From NCBI GenBank assembly GCA_945905925.1, contig CAMDQN010000048.1, positions 1-45,484 on the forward strand: a stretch of 45,484 nucleotides of DNA, written 5' to 3'. Of this stretch, positions 7,778 through 15,900 are shown in pieces. The position numbers were made by a program, and so were the translations under genes. The notes under the pieces are model-generated. The model was not told the origin of the DNA. It worked only from the letters and a program-made list of their open reading frames with translations, and made no database searches. Within the stretch, counting starts at the first letter, position 1. The number at the start of each line of letters is the position of its first letter. The DNA is from Singulisphaera sp. GP187 (GTDB lineage: Bacteria > Planctomycetota > Planctomycetia > Gemmatales > Gemmataceae).

Positions 7778-8505
7778 TTGATGGGTAACAGCCAGACGTT
7801 GCGGAACTGAACCGGGTGACCGTGGTCTTGCAGCATGATCGGGCCGGGCTTGCTGATGTCGCCGCCCAACCCCGAGCGCGTGTTGTCCGAGGTCACGGCC
7901 ACGTCGTCGTGAATCTTGATTCCGTTATGAGTCACCGTCATGCGGGCGGGTTCAGTCTTCTTGCCGTTTTCCACCTTCGGCGCAGTGAATTCAATGTCGT
8001 AGGTCTGCCACACGGTCGGCGCCTTGCACGCGTTGACGCTTGGTGCCGCCACTTCGTAGATCGCGCCGCAATCGTTCTTCCCGGACTTCAGCCCGTAGCT
8101 GTCGAGTACCTGCACCTCGTAGCGACCTTGCACATACACGCCGCTGTTGCCCTTGCCCTGACCCGCTGCGCCCGGCTCGTACGGTACGCGGAACTCGACG
8201 TGCAGTTTGAACTTCCCGCCGAACGTGTCCTTCGTGATGATGTCGCCGTGGCCCTTCACGCCTCCCATCACGCCGTCCTTGAGCGTCCACTTCACTTCCG
8301 CCTTGCCGTCTTTCTTCACCCACTTCGAGAAGTCCTTGCCGTCGAACAGCACGACAGCACCTTCCGGCGGCTTGGTACCGGTCGCGTCCTTGAGGTCGTC
8401 CGGCTTCGCGGGCTTGAACTTGTCGTCGAGCTTCCAGGGGTCGGCGTCTGCGGCGAACGCGGCGAATGGCGTGACCAGCAGCGCGAGAGCGAACAGCGAG
8501 CGCAT
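7774..8505 (-). CDS. Secreted DUF1080 (3-keto-disaccharide hydrolase-type) protein
   Basis: 243 residues from the ATG at 8505; the open frame extends further upstream but runs through a repeat. A signal peptide (MRSLFALALLVTPFAAFA) is followed by a single DUF1080 domain: PPEGAVVLFDGKDFSKW, a concanavalin-like core with FKLHVEFRVPY, GNSGVYVQGRYEVQVLDSYG, WQTYDIEFTAP and a C-terminal GPIMLQDHGHPVQFRNVWLLP. These are hallmarks of the family, which is greatly expanded in planctomycetes. Some members hydrolyse 3-keto-glucosides; activity here is inferred from the family only. It diverges from the dehydrogenase/cytochrome gene, with a 37-bp-arm inverted repeat in between. Confidence 0.92.
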   Translation of the reverse strand: MRSLFALALLVTPFAAFAADADPWKLDDKFKPAKPDDLKDATGTKPPEGAVVLFDGKDFSKWVKKDGKAEVKWTLKDGVMGGVKGHGDIITKDTFGGKFKLHVEFRVPYEPGAAGQGKGNSGVYVQGRYEVQVLDSYGLKSGKNDCGAIYEVAAPSVNACKAPTVWQTYDIEFTAPKVENGKKTEPARMTVTHNGIKIHDDVAVTSDNTRSGLGGDISKPGPIMLQDHGHPVQFRNVWLLPIK

Positions 8506-8557
8506 GGGAAAGGCTCCGAGGGTGGGAGGGCACGAAGGGGATTGTATGGGCGACGCA

Positions 8558-8698
8558 GAAGAACCTACCCCCCAACCCCCTCCCTGAAGGGAAGAGGAGC
8601 GACACTCGCGGACCAAACGCGCGCCGATCCCGCGAGCGGAGCGAACAGTGGTCTTGCTCCCCTTCCCTTCAGGGAGGGGGTTGGGGGGTAGGTTCTTC
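8558..8698. repeat. 37-bp inverted repeat (GAAGAACCTACCCCCCAACC family) in a divergent promoter region
   Basis: Arms at 8558-8594 and 8662-8698 are perfect 37-bp reverse complements around about 67 bp. A third copy of the first 29 bases occurs at 26952-26980. The arms carry long C and G runs. The element fills most of the space between the divergent DUF1080 and dehydrogenase genes, so both 5' leaders could contain half of it. Confidence 0.85.
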
Positions 8699-8736
8699 GC
8701 GGCTATACTCTCTCGCACCTCGCCGGAGAAACACAC

Positions 8737-11595
8737 ATGTTCCGCATCTCGCTCGCCGCGCTGCTCGTGCTGCCACTGCTCGCCTCGGCGCAACCCAAGA
8801 CGCATCAGGTGAAGGTGAACGGCCACACGTTCACGCTGCCAGACGGCTTCACCATCGAACTCGCGGTCGGCGCGGACCTCGCCCCGCGACCCATCGCCGC
8901 CGCGTTCGACGAAAAGGGCCGGCTGTACGTCACCGATTCGTCCGGCTCGAACGCGAAGGTCGCGGAGCAAGTCAAGGACAAGCCGCACCGCATTGTGCGG
9001 CTCGAATCCACGAAGGGCGACGGCAAGTTCGACAAGCAAACCGTGTTCGTGAAGAACGTGATGTTCCCCGAAGGCGCGATGTGGCTCAACGGCTCGCTGT
9101 ACGTCGCGGCCCCGCCGCACATCTGGAAGTTCACCGACACGAATGATGACGGTGTTGCGGACAAGGAAGAAATCTGGTTCGACGGCAAGACGCTCACCGG
9201 CTGCGCGAACGACCTGCACGGCCCGTACCGCGGCCCAGACGGCTACATCTACTGGTGCAAAGGCGCGTTCGCCAAGCAGGAACACACGCTCGCGAACGGG
9301 AAGAAATTCACCACACGCGCGTCGCACATCTTCCGCGCGACACCGGACGGCAAGAACATCGAACCAGTGATGACCGGCGGCATGGACAACCCGGTTGACC
9401 TCGTGTTCACGCCCGGCGGCGACATCATCTTCAGCACCACGTTCTTCCAGCACCCAGCCGGCGGCAAACGCGACGGGTTGATTCACGCGGTCTATGGCGG
9501 CGTGTACGGCAAGGATCACGACGTGATTCACGAACACCCGTGGACATCACCAAACCTGATGCCGGTCCTCACGCACATGGGACCGGCAGCGCCGTGCGGC
9601 CTTCACCGCTACGAATCCGATCAGTTCGGCAAGGACTACGCGAACAACATCTTCTGCTGTCAGTTCAACCTGCGGAAAGTGAGCCGGCACGTACTCGTTC
9701 CAAAAGGCTCGACCTACGAGACGATCGACTCGAACTTCGTGGTGTCGGACAACATCGACTTTCACCCGACGGACGTGATCGAGGACGCGGACGGCTCGCT
9801 GCTCATCGTCGATACCGGCGGCTGGTACAAGCTGTGTTGCCCGACCTCGCAACTCGTGAAGCCGGACGTGACCGGCGCGATCTACCGCGTGAAGAAGACC
9901 GGCGCGCACAAGGAGCATCAACAACCGACAGTGCAACCGCTCTCGCGGCTCCATGAAATCTCGCTCAAGCGGGATTCTGCAGGGCTGAACGAGGCCGTCG
10001 CCGCGCTCCGTGATGCGAACCTTCACACGCGCCGCGCGGCCGCCGAATCGCTCGGCCGGATCGGCAGCACGAAAGCGACCCCGGCGCTCTTGGCCGCCCT
10101 CGCGGACGACGCGAACGATCGCACACTCGACCACGCGATCACCTACGCGCTCATCGAGATCAATGACGCGAAGGAAACCGCGAAGGGATTGACGGACAAA
10201 TCCCCGCGTGTGCGCCGCGCGTGTCTCGCGGCGATGGAGAATATCCCCGACAGCGGCCTCGACGCGAAGTCGGTTCTCGCCGAACTCGACGCGAAGGACG
10301 CGGCTTTGCGCGAAACGGCGTGGTGGATCGCGAGCCGGCACCCGCAGTGGGGCGAGCAACTCGCGGGCTACTTCAAGGATAAATTCAAGCTCGTCGAGAA
10401 GATGACGCCACCGGAGCAAGACGAGTTGGTGAACCGCGCGGTGCCGTTCCTGAAGACGGACGCGGTGCGCAAGACCGTGGGCGACGCGCTCGCCGCGACG
10501 CCGATCGCGCCCGCGGACCGGGCCATTCTTCGCGGCCTCGCGCGCAGTGGCTTGAAAGCGTTTCCGGCAGAGTGGAAGGATGGTGTTCAACTCGCGCTCT
10601 GTTCGCGCGACCCGGCGACGGTGAAGGACGCAATCGCGGTGTTACGGTCGGCTCCGCCCACCGCGGCGCAGCACGCGGAGATCGCCGGCGCGGTGACGAA
10701 GTACCGCGAGCGGTTGAAGATCGAGACGCCGCCCGAACTCGGTTACGCGCTGCGCGCCGCCGCCCCACCCGGCGCGGCGATCTCGGACGACGACGCGAAG
10801 TTCGTCATTCGCGACGTCCACAACAACTACCCTGGCCCGGTTCGCGCCGCCGCCGCGGAATTGCTCACGCGATCGAAGCTGGACGCCAAATCACTGGAAC
10901 AACTCGCGAACGCGCTTGGCGGCGTGAATCCGCTCGAACTGTCCAAGTTGCTCGCGGCGTTCGAGAAATCGACCGACGCGAACGTGGGCCTCTCGCTGGC
11001 GCGCGCGCTCCGCTCCGCGAAGGTCCGCCCCTCGATCCGCGTCGAGATGGTGAAGCCAATTCTGGACAAGTACCCGAAGGCCGTGAAGGACGAGGCCGAG
11101 AAGCTCTACGCGGAGTTGGCCGAGGCGCGCAAAGGCGAAACCGCGCGCCTCGACAGGCTGCTCGCGGACCTGAAGCCGGGCGACATCCGGCGTGGCCAGT
11201 TGGTGTTTAACAGCGCGAAGACGCAGTGCATCGCGTGCCATAAGGTCGGCTATGTGGGCGGCACCGCGGGACCGGACCTCACGCGCATCGGCGGCATCCG
11301 CACCGAGCGCGACTTGCTCGAATCCATCATCTTTCCCAGCATGAGTTTCGTCCGCAGTTACGAACCGGTGCGCGTGGTCACCACCGACGACCGCGTACTC
11401 AACGGTGTCCTGAAGAAAGACGCACCGGACGAAATCATCGTGGTGGTCGCGTCGGACAAGGAAGAGCGGATTGCGAGGGCAAACGTGGAGAGCATCAGCC
11501 CGAGCACCGTGTCGCTGATGCCCGCGGGAATGGAGCAGCAACTCACGCCGCAAGAGTTGGCCGATTTGGTCGCGTTCCTGAGAGCGTGTAAGTAG
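8737..11595 (+). CDS. Planctomycete-type membrane-bound dehydrogenase with HEAT repeats and C-terminal cytochrome c domain
   Basis: 952 residues with a signal peptide (MFRISLAALLVLPLLASAQ). Residues about 30-390 form a beta-propeller of the 'putative membrane-bound dehydrogenase' type (FTLPDGFTIELAVGADLAPRPIAAAFDEKGRLYVTD, DLHGPYRGPDGYIYW, THMGPAAPCGLHRYES, VIEDADGSLLIVDTGGWY). A HEAT-like helical region follows (about 405-800: LRDANLHTRRAAAESLGRIG...). The C-terminal module is a heme-binding domain of Pirellula/Verrucomicrobium type: the CIACH motif at residues 831-835 (bases 11227-11241) is a CxxCH heme site, followed by GGTAGPDLTRIGG and ERDLLESIIFPS. The likely role is periplasmic oxidation of a sugar or alcohol, with electrons passed to the heme; the substrate is unknown. 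Confidence 0.92.
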   Translation: MFRISLAALLVLPLLASAQPKTHQVKVNGHTFTLPDGFTIELAVGADLAPRPIAAAFDEKGRLYVTDSSGSNAKVAEQVKDKPHRIVRLESTKGDGKFDKQTVFVKNVMFPEGAMWLNGSLYVAAPPHIWKFTDTNDDGVADKEEIWFDGKTLTGCANDLHGPYRGPDGYIYWCKGAFAKQEHTLANGKKFTTRASHIFRATPDGKNIEPVMTGGMDNPVDLVFTPGGDIIFSTTFFQHPAGGKRDGLIHAVYGGVYGKDHDVIHEHPWTSPNLMPVLTHMGPAAPCGLHRYESDQFGKDYANNIFCCQFNLRKVSRHVLVPKGSTYETIDSNFVVSDNIDFHPTDVIEDADGSLLIVDTGGWYKLCCPTSQLVKPDVTGAIYRVKKTGAHKEHQQPTVQPLSRLHEISLKRDSAGLNEAVAALRDANLHTRRAAAESLGRIGSTKATPALLAALADDANDRTLDHAITYALIEINDAKETAKGLTDKSPRVRRACLAAMENIPDSGLDAKSVLAELDAKDAALRETAWWIASRHPQWGEQLAGYFKDKFKLVEKMTPPEQDELVNRAVPFLKTDAVRKTVGDALAATPIAPADRAILRGLARSGLKAFPAEWKDGVQLALCSRDPATVKDAIAVLRSAPPTAAQHAEIAGAVTKYRERLKIETPPELGYALRAAAPPGAAISDDDAKFVIRDVHNNYPGPVRAAAAELLTRSKLDAKSLEQLANALGGVNPLELSKLLAAFEKSTDANVGLSLARALRSAKVRPSIRVEMVKPILDKYPKAVKDEAEKLYAELAEARKGETARLDRLLADLKPGDIRRGQLVFNSAKTQCIACHKVGYVGGTAGPDLTRIGGIRTERDLLESIIFPSMSFVRSYEPVRVVTTDDRVLNGVLKKDAPDEIIVVVASDKEERIARANVESISPSTVSLMPAGMEQQLTPQELADLVAFLRACK

Positions 11596-11648
11596 TCGCA
11601 AGTCGTAAACCAGGGCGGCGAAAGTCTTCGACTTTACGACTTGCGACT
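11594..11648. terminator. Inverted repeat between convergent genes
   Basis: Perfect 16-bp arms at 11594-11609 (AGTCGCAAGTCGTAAA) and 11633-11648, with a smaller nested hairpin AAAGTCTTCGACTTT at 11621-11635. The element overlaps the stop codons of both the dehydrogenase gene and the MFS gene and probably terminates both transcripts. Confidence 0.7.
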
Positions 11649-12971
11649 CGAAGAAGAGGGCCACAGCAACAGCAGCGCCACCAAGCCCATCAGCGGGGCC
11701 AGCCCGGCGATGTAGAAGCCGATGTCGTAGCTCTTGGTCGCGTTGATGTGCGCGCCCATCCCCTTCTGTACCTCCGCGACCACGAGCCACCCAACCGCCG
11801 CTAGCGACCCCGATAAGATCGCCATGTGCTTCGCCGGCAGTTCCTGCACGAGTGCGTAGTAGAGTGGGTGCAGCCCCAAGATACCCGCGCCGGCGATGAC
11901 GATCAGCGTGACACCGACCCACCCACCGGCGAGCGGGGCCAACGCCGCGGACGCCGTGAAGAGCGCGAACACCGCGTACCCGATCACGCGAGCCGAATGC
12001 ACATCGCGGCCACGCCCGACCAGCCACAGCACCAGCGCGCCGGCCGCGAAGCAGCCGAGTTCCGCCGAGATGTAGTAGAGCGGCACAATCGTGTCGGCCA
12101 CATCCGCGGAGAAGCCTTGCGACTCTTTCAGGAACTTCGGCAGCCACTCGCGAATGAATTGCCAACTTGCCCCGATACCGAGGATGACCGCGAACAGCGT
12201 AAGGTACACGCGCACGAACCGCACCCACTCAAACGGCGAGCGGGGGTGGGAAGCAGGGAAAGCCCCCTGTTTCTTCTCTTCGCTCGTCTCGTGTGCTTCA
12301 CCAACAGGGGTCTCCCCCTGAGACAGATCGCGGCGACGCACCAGCGCGAGCCACAACGGAACCCACAGCAAACCGGCCGCGCCAATGGTCCAGAACGCGA
12401 CCTCCCACCCACCGCCGAGCTTCCGCACCGCCATCACGTACAGCGGAACCAGAATCGCGCCGAGCGACGCCCCGCTTTGCAGCAAGCCGTTCCCGAGCGG
12501 CCGGTCCCGGGCCACGAGAATCTGCCTCGCAGTGAGCAGCGCGCAGGGCCAGTGCCCGGCCTCGAAGAAACCGAGTAGCGAGCGGCAGTACAGCAACCAG
12601 TAATACGCACCGCTCCCCGGTTCGCCGGGCTTCTCGAACTGCGCCACGAACGCCGCATCACGCATCAACGGCGTCGCGAGTCCGGCAGCCGACCACCCGA
12701 TCAGCACGAACGGGTAGAGCAATCGCGGGCCAATGCGGTCGGCGATGAAGCCAAAGAAGATCGACCCGAACGCGAACGCCTGCGCGAAGTTCCCCGCGAC
12801 CTGCCCGTAGCGCGCGTCGTTAAGACCGTAGGTATCCTTCAGCTCGGTCGCGATTTGCGGAAGCACCTGCCGATCCATGTAGTTCAGCAGCGTGGCGAAC
12901 ATCATCGCCCCGCACACCCACCAGCGCCATGGGGAAAGATGAGAGGTGAGTGGTGAGGGATGATTGCTCAC
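11634..12971 (-). CDS. MFS transporter (anion:cation symporter / hexuronate-like)
   Basis: 445 residues from a GTG at 12971, with AAGGA five bases upstream. About 12 membrane segments are present. The N-terminal WRWWVCGAMMFATLLNYMDRQVLPQIATEL followed by YGQVAGNFAQAFAFGSIFFGFIADRIGPRLLYP matches the ACS family of major facilitators (hexuronate and related organic-anion transporters), including the MFS loop signature GFIADRIGPR. The large central loop (GETPVGEAHETSEEKKQGAFPASHPRS in part) coincides with a G/C palindromic repeat. The first 14 residues (MSNHPSPLTSHLSP) are encoded by a GGTGAG-type repeat. It lies upstream of no close partner but follows the creatininase and oxidoreductase genes in direction, so uptake of a sugar acid or organic anion is a reasonable guess. 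Confidence 0.88.
   Translation of the reverse strand: MSNHPSPLTSHLSPWRWWVCGAMMFATLLNYMDRQVLPQIATELKDTYGLNDARYGQVAGNFAQAFAFGSIFFGFIADRIGPRLLYPFVLIGWSAAGLATPLMRDAAFVAQFEKPGEPGSGAYYWLLYCRSLLGFFEAGHWPCALLTARQILVARDRPLGNGLLQSGASLGAILVPLYVMAVRKLGGGWEVAFWTIGAAGLLWVPLWLALVRRRDLSQGETPVGEAHETSEEKKQGAFPASHPRSPFEWVRFVRVYLTLFAVILGIGASWQFIREWLPKFLKESQGFSADVADTIVPLYYISAELGCFAAGALVLWLVGRGRDVHSARVIGYAVFALFTASAALAPLAGGWVGVTLIVIAGAGILGLHPLYYALVQELPAKHMAILSGSLAAVGWLVVAEVQKGMGAHINATKSYDIGFYIAGLAPLMGLVALLLLWPSSSSRKS
12235..12269. repeat. Degenerate G/C palindrome inside the MFS gene
   Basis: GGCGAGCGGGGGTGGGAAGC followed by AGGGAAAGCCCCCTG resembles the GGCGAGCGGGGGGCG hairpin at 244-259 and 26742-26768. It is read in frame and encodes GAFPASHPRSP in the central cytoplasmic loop of the transporter. 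A second small hairpin AGGGGTCTCCCCCT lies at about 12306-12319 in the same loop. Confidence 0.55.
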
Positions 12972-13018
12972 GGTTTTCCTTGCTCGCGGCTCGTGTTCGT
13001 CTTCTCAATCATCAATCA

Positions 13019-13780
13019 TCAATAGTCCCAACTGCCGTCCCACTTCGCAACGCGTTCCAGATACGCGGCCACGCCCACGGCGAAGTGCGCGAACAGCGAT
13101 TCGCCCTTGTCAGCGGTCGCGGACGCGGGGTAACCGATGTGCCCCGGCTCGCTGCGGTCCGGCATCACCCACGCGCGGTGGCCCGGCTCGAACGCCTTGC
13201 CAAATGGCACCTCCGGCACCTGCGCCACGTCGCCGACCACCAACTTCGGGTTCAGGCGCAGCACCATCGACGTTTCCCACTCACACGCGTGGCCCATCCG
13301 CTTCTGAACCAGACCGGGGATCTTCTCCGCGGGGTTACCAGCCGAGTCCCAGTAGGTGAGACCAAGCAGCAGAAGGTCGCGGCGGTCGCGGTGTTCCTGC
13401 TTCAACTCGAACAAGGCTTGCTGATAGGGTGTGATATTCCCACCGTGGCCGTTCACGAAGACGAGCCTAGTGAAACCGTGCGACAGGAAGCACGTCGCGA
13501 GGTCTTTGAGGATGTCGAGGTACGCCCGCGGCGATGCCGAAAGCGTGCCGGGGAAGTCGAGATGGTGGTGAGAGTTGCCCAGCCATTGCAGCGGCGCGAA
13601 CAGACACTTCTCGGCCACCGGCGCGAGCTTCACGCGACGGACCACTTCACCGAGGAGAAGCGAGTCGGTGAACACCGGCATGTGCTTGCCGTGCTGTTCG
13701 AGCGCGGCAATCGGGAAGACAACGGGCGTTGTTCGCGGCAGCGCGGCGACCGCAGGCCACGCGAGATCGGTAAGTTCCAT
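13019..13780 (-). CDS. Creatininase-family (amidohydrolase) protein
   Basis: 253 residues from the ATG at 13780; the open frame runs further upstream only through non-conserved sequence. Metal ligands of the family are visible: Glu28, His30, His33 and Asp39 region in ALEQHGKHMPVFTDS; His70s in WLGNSHHHLDFPGTLS; His112 in VFVNGHGGN; and Glu167 in HACEWETSMVL. The family includes creatinine amidohydrolase and the enzyme that opens a formamide in riboflavin/F420 or mycofactocin peptide pathways, so the substrate here is unknown. All members are cytosolic metal-dependent hydrolases. It is transcribed in the same direction as the upstream Gfo/Idh/MocA gene (gap 233 bp) and the downstream MFS gene (47 bp), a possible small catabolic unit. 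Confidence 0.88.
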   Translation of the reverse strand: MELTDLAWPAVAALPRTTPVVFPIAALEQHGKHMPVFTDSLLLGEVVRRVKLAPVAEKCLFAPLQWLGNSHHHLDFPGTLSASPRAYLDILKDLATCFLSHGFTRLVFVNGHGGNITPYQQALFELKQEHRDRRDLLLLGLTYWDSAGNPAEKIPGLVQKRMGHACEWETSMVLRLNPKLVVGDVAQVPEVPFGKAFEPGHRAWVMPDRSEPGHIGYPASATADKGESLFAHFAVGVAAYLERVAKWDGSWDY

Positions 13781-14013
13781 CGAGTGTATTCCGGCGAGAA
13801 CGAAGGCGGGTTGCGGGCTAGTGTACCGGAACGCGAATGGTTGTGTCGCGTGCCAAGTGCAGTTATCAAAGGGAATCACAGGAAGGCCGAACGCAGGAAG
13901 AAGCATTCGAGATGGCGAGCGACTGCGCGGCCTTGATGAAGACCGCGCGAAAACAGATTGCACGACGAAAGCAAAAACCATCGTCCCGTCGGGGCGAACG
14001 CTAAACGAACAAC

Positions 14014-15342
14014 CTACACCTCCCAGCCCTTGCGGTAGTCGCGCTTCACCAGCGCATTCGCTTCCGGCAGGTCGGCGGTCATCTTCTCCACGTCCCACGT
14101 GATCAGTTTGCCCGCACCGATGCGGCTTGCCATCGTGCCCGTTAGCACGAACTCCGTGAACGGCCCCGCGTAGTCGAAGCTCGAACTCGGTTCGTCGCCG
14201 CCCTTGCACGCCGCGATGAGATCGCCTTTCACGCCCGACTTCGAGCGCGGAATCGTCTTCTCCGGCACCGGGAACTTGTCGTGCTTGTCCTTCGGCAGCA
14301 TTCGCGGGTTGTTGCCGTAGGTGTCGGTGACCATCACGCCCTTCGTGCCGACGTACACCGTGCCGCCATCCTGCCGGTCCTTCAGGTCGTATAGCATCGC
14401 CTTGATTTCCTTCGGCCAGTCCGCGTCGTAAGTGTTGATCGTCACCGCCGGCATCTTGCCGCGCGGACCAAACTGCCAGCGGAGGTGGTTGTACTGCGCG
14501 AACATCTCGCTGCTGCCACCGGTCTGCGACACGCACTCGACGGTGAACTTCTTCGCCTCGGCGAGTTTCAGCGCCCAGAACGTGCCATCGAGAACGTGAC
14601 AGCCCATGTCACCCATCACACCGGTGCCGAACTCGGTCCAGTTCCGCCAACTGAACTGGTGCAGCCCGCCGTGGTAGTCGCGGAGACTCGCCGGCCCGAG
14701 CCACTCGTCCCAGTGAAGGTGTTCGGGCACCTTCTCGCCCTTCGGGCGCCCGCCCTTGCCGCCGAAGTTGCGGCTCAACGTGCTGTGAGTCTCGGTCACG
14801 TCGCCGATCGCGCCGGCCCAGATGTACTCGCACAACCGGCGATAACCCTCGCCCGCGTGCCCCTGATTGCCCATCGATGTGTGAACCTTGTTCTTCTTCG
14901 CTTCCGTCGCGAGCGTGCGGGCCTCGTAGATGCACCACGTTAACGGCTTCTCGCAGAAGACGCTCTTGCCCAGGCGAATGGCACGGATCGCGGCCGGGGC
15001 GTGATGGTGATCCGGGGTCGCGATCAGCACCGCGTCGATGTCCTTCGCGTGCTTGTCGAACATCTTGCGGTAGTCGTGGAACACTGGTGGGTCTTTCACC
15101 TTATCGCCGAGTTTGCTGATCGTGCTCGCGATGATCTTGTCGTCAACGTCGCAGAGCGCGACGAGGCGCTCACTCGCGGCGGTGCCGGGGTTACCACCAC
15201 CCTGCCCGCCGCACCCGATGACCGCGATCCCGAGCTTCTCGTTCGGTGCGCGTGCGGAAAGAATCATCGGCGCACCGAACACCGCGGTTGTGGCAAGGGC
15301 GGTCTGTTTGAGAAACGCGCGACGAGAGGACTTGCGAGCCAT
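14014..15342 (-). CDS. Gfo/Idh/MocA-family oxidoreductase with Tat signal
   Basis: 442 residues. The N-terminus MARKSSRRAFLKQTALATTAVFGAPM is a twin-arginine leader (SRRAFLK). A Rossmann domain follows (LGIAVIGCGGQGGGN, DIDAVLIATPDHHH, KSVFCEKPL with the catalytic-type lysine). The rest is the alpha/beta domain (HWDEWLGPA, GTGVMGDMGCHVLDG). This pattern (GHAGEGYRRLCEYIWAGAIGDV) is characteristic of the secreted planctomycete subfamily acting on sugars or inositols with NAD(P) bound before export; the substrate is not known. It precedes the creatininase gene on the same strand. Confidence 0.92.
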   Translation of the reverse strand: MARKSSRRAFLKQTALATTAVFGAPMILSARAPNEKLGIAVIGCGGQGGGNPGTAASERLVALCDVDDKIIASTISKLGDKVKDPPVFHDYRKMFDKHAKDIDAVLIATPDHHHAPAAIRAIRLGKSVFCEKPLTWCIYEARTLATEAKKNKVHTSMGNQGHAGEGYRRLCEYIWAGAIGDVTETHSTLSRNFGGKGGRPKGEKVPEHLHWDEWLGPASLRDYHGGLHQFSWRNWTEFGTGVMGDMGCHVLDGTFWALKLAEAKKFTVECVSQTGGSSEMFAQYNHLRWQFGPRGKMPAVTINTYDADWPKEIKAMLYDLKDRQDGGTVYVGTKGVMVTDTYGNNPRMLPKDKHDKFPVPEKTIPRSKSGVKGDLIAACKGGDEPSSSFDYAGPFTEFVLTGTMASRIGAGKLITWDVEKMTADLPEANALVKRDYRKGWEV

Positions 15343-15421
15343 ACGGCACCTGAAAAAGCGGAGGGGAGTTCAGTGGTGGATGTGAGAGTAACCCGCGAAG
15401 CGCGCGACCGCAAGCAGGTCG

Positions 15422-15871
15422 TCAAGTTCGAGCCGCTGCCCCACGCCGCGCGAACGACTTCAGGTACTCGACTTGCTCGCCACTGATCGCGCTGGCGGGG
15501 ATCGTGAGAACGGAGCCGTCGAGGTGGAGCACGGTCCAGGTGTCGCCCGACCGGAACACCTGGAAGACGCCGTCGAGCGGGAGTTTCCGCCGCTCGACGC
15601 CGGAAATGACTTCGATGGTCGTCCCGTCCGCAAACACTTCGACCACGCGCCCGTCGCGAACGACGAGATCGAAAACAAACACAACCAATCCGCGATACAC
15701 CAGCGGCGGGATCAGGAGCAGCAACAGGAACCACGGAGACGCGGTCGTCGCAAGAAAGGCCGCCCCGACCACGAACCCGAGCGACGCGGCCACGGCCGGG
15801 AGCCACGGCATGATTTCGGTCGCAAGCCGCTGCCGCCGCGACAAGGTGTAGTTGAGGCGAAATGGAGTCAC
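15422..15871 (-). CDS. Small two-helix membrane protein of unknown function
   Basis: 149 residues from a GTG at 15871. Two adjacent hydrophobic helices occupy about residues 22-62 (MPWLPAVAASLGFVVGAAFLA and SPWFLLLLLIPPLVYRGLVVF). A soluble C-terminal part looks like a small beta domain (RVVEVFADGTTIEVISGVERRKLPLDGVFQVFRSGDTWTVLH), ending in GEQVEYLKSFARR. The arrangement resembles YcxB-like or bacterial PH-like membrane proteins, but this is only a topology match. No close operon partner. Confidence 0.65.
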   Translation of the reverse strand: MTPFRLNYTLSRRQRLATEIMPWLPAVAASLGFVVGAAFLATTASPWFLLLLLIPPLVYRGLVVFVFDLVVRDGRVVEVFADGTTIEVISGVERRKLPLDGVFQVFRSGDTWTVLHLDGSVLTIPASAISGEQVEYLKSFARRGAAART

Positions 15872-15900
15872 CGCGCACGCTCGCCTTCAGCGAACTTGGG

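Noticed and set aside
8506-9537. Upstream extension of the DUF1080 frame
   Set aside because: Crosses the inverted repeat and the divergent dehydrogenase gene; a good signal peptide begins at 8505.
13781-14536. Upstream extension of the creatininase frame
   Set aside because: Overlaps the oxidoreductase gene and has no conserved residues; the domain begins right after the ATG at 13780.
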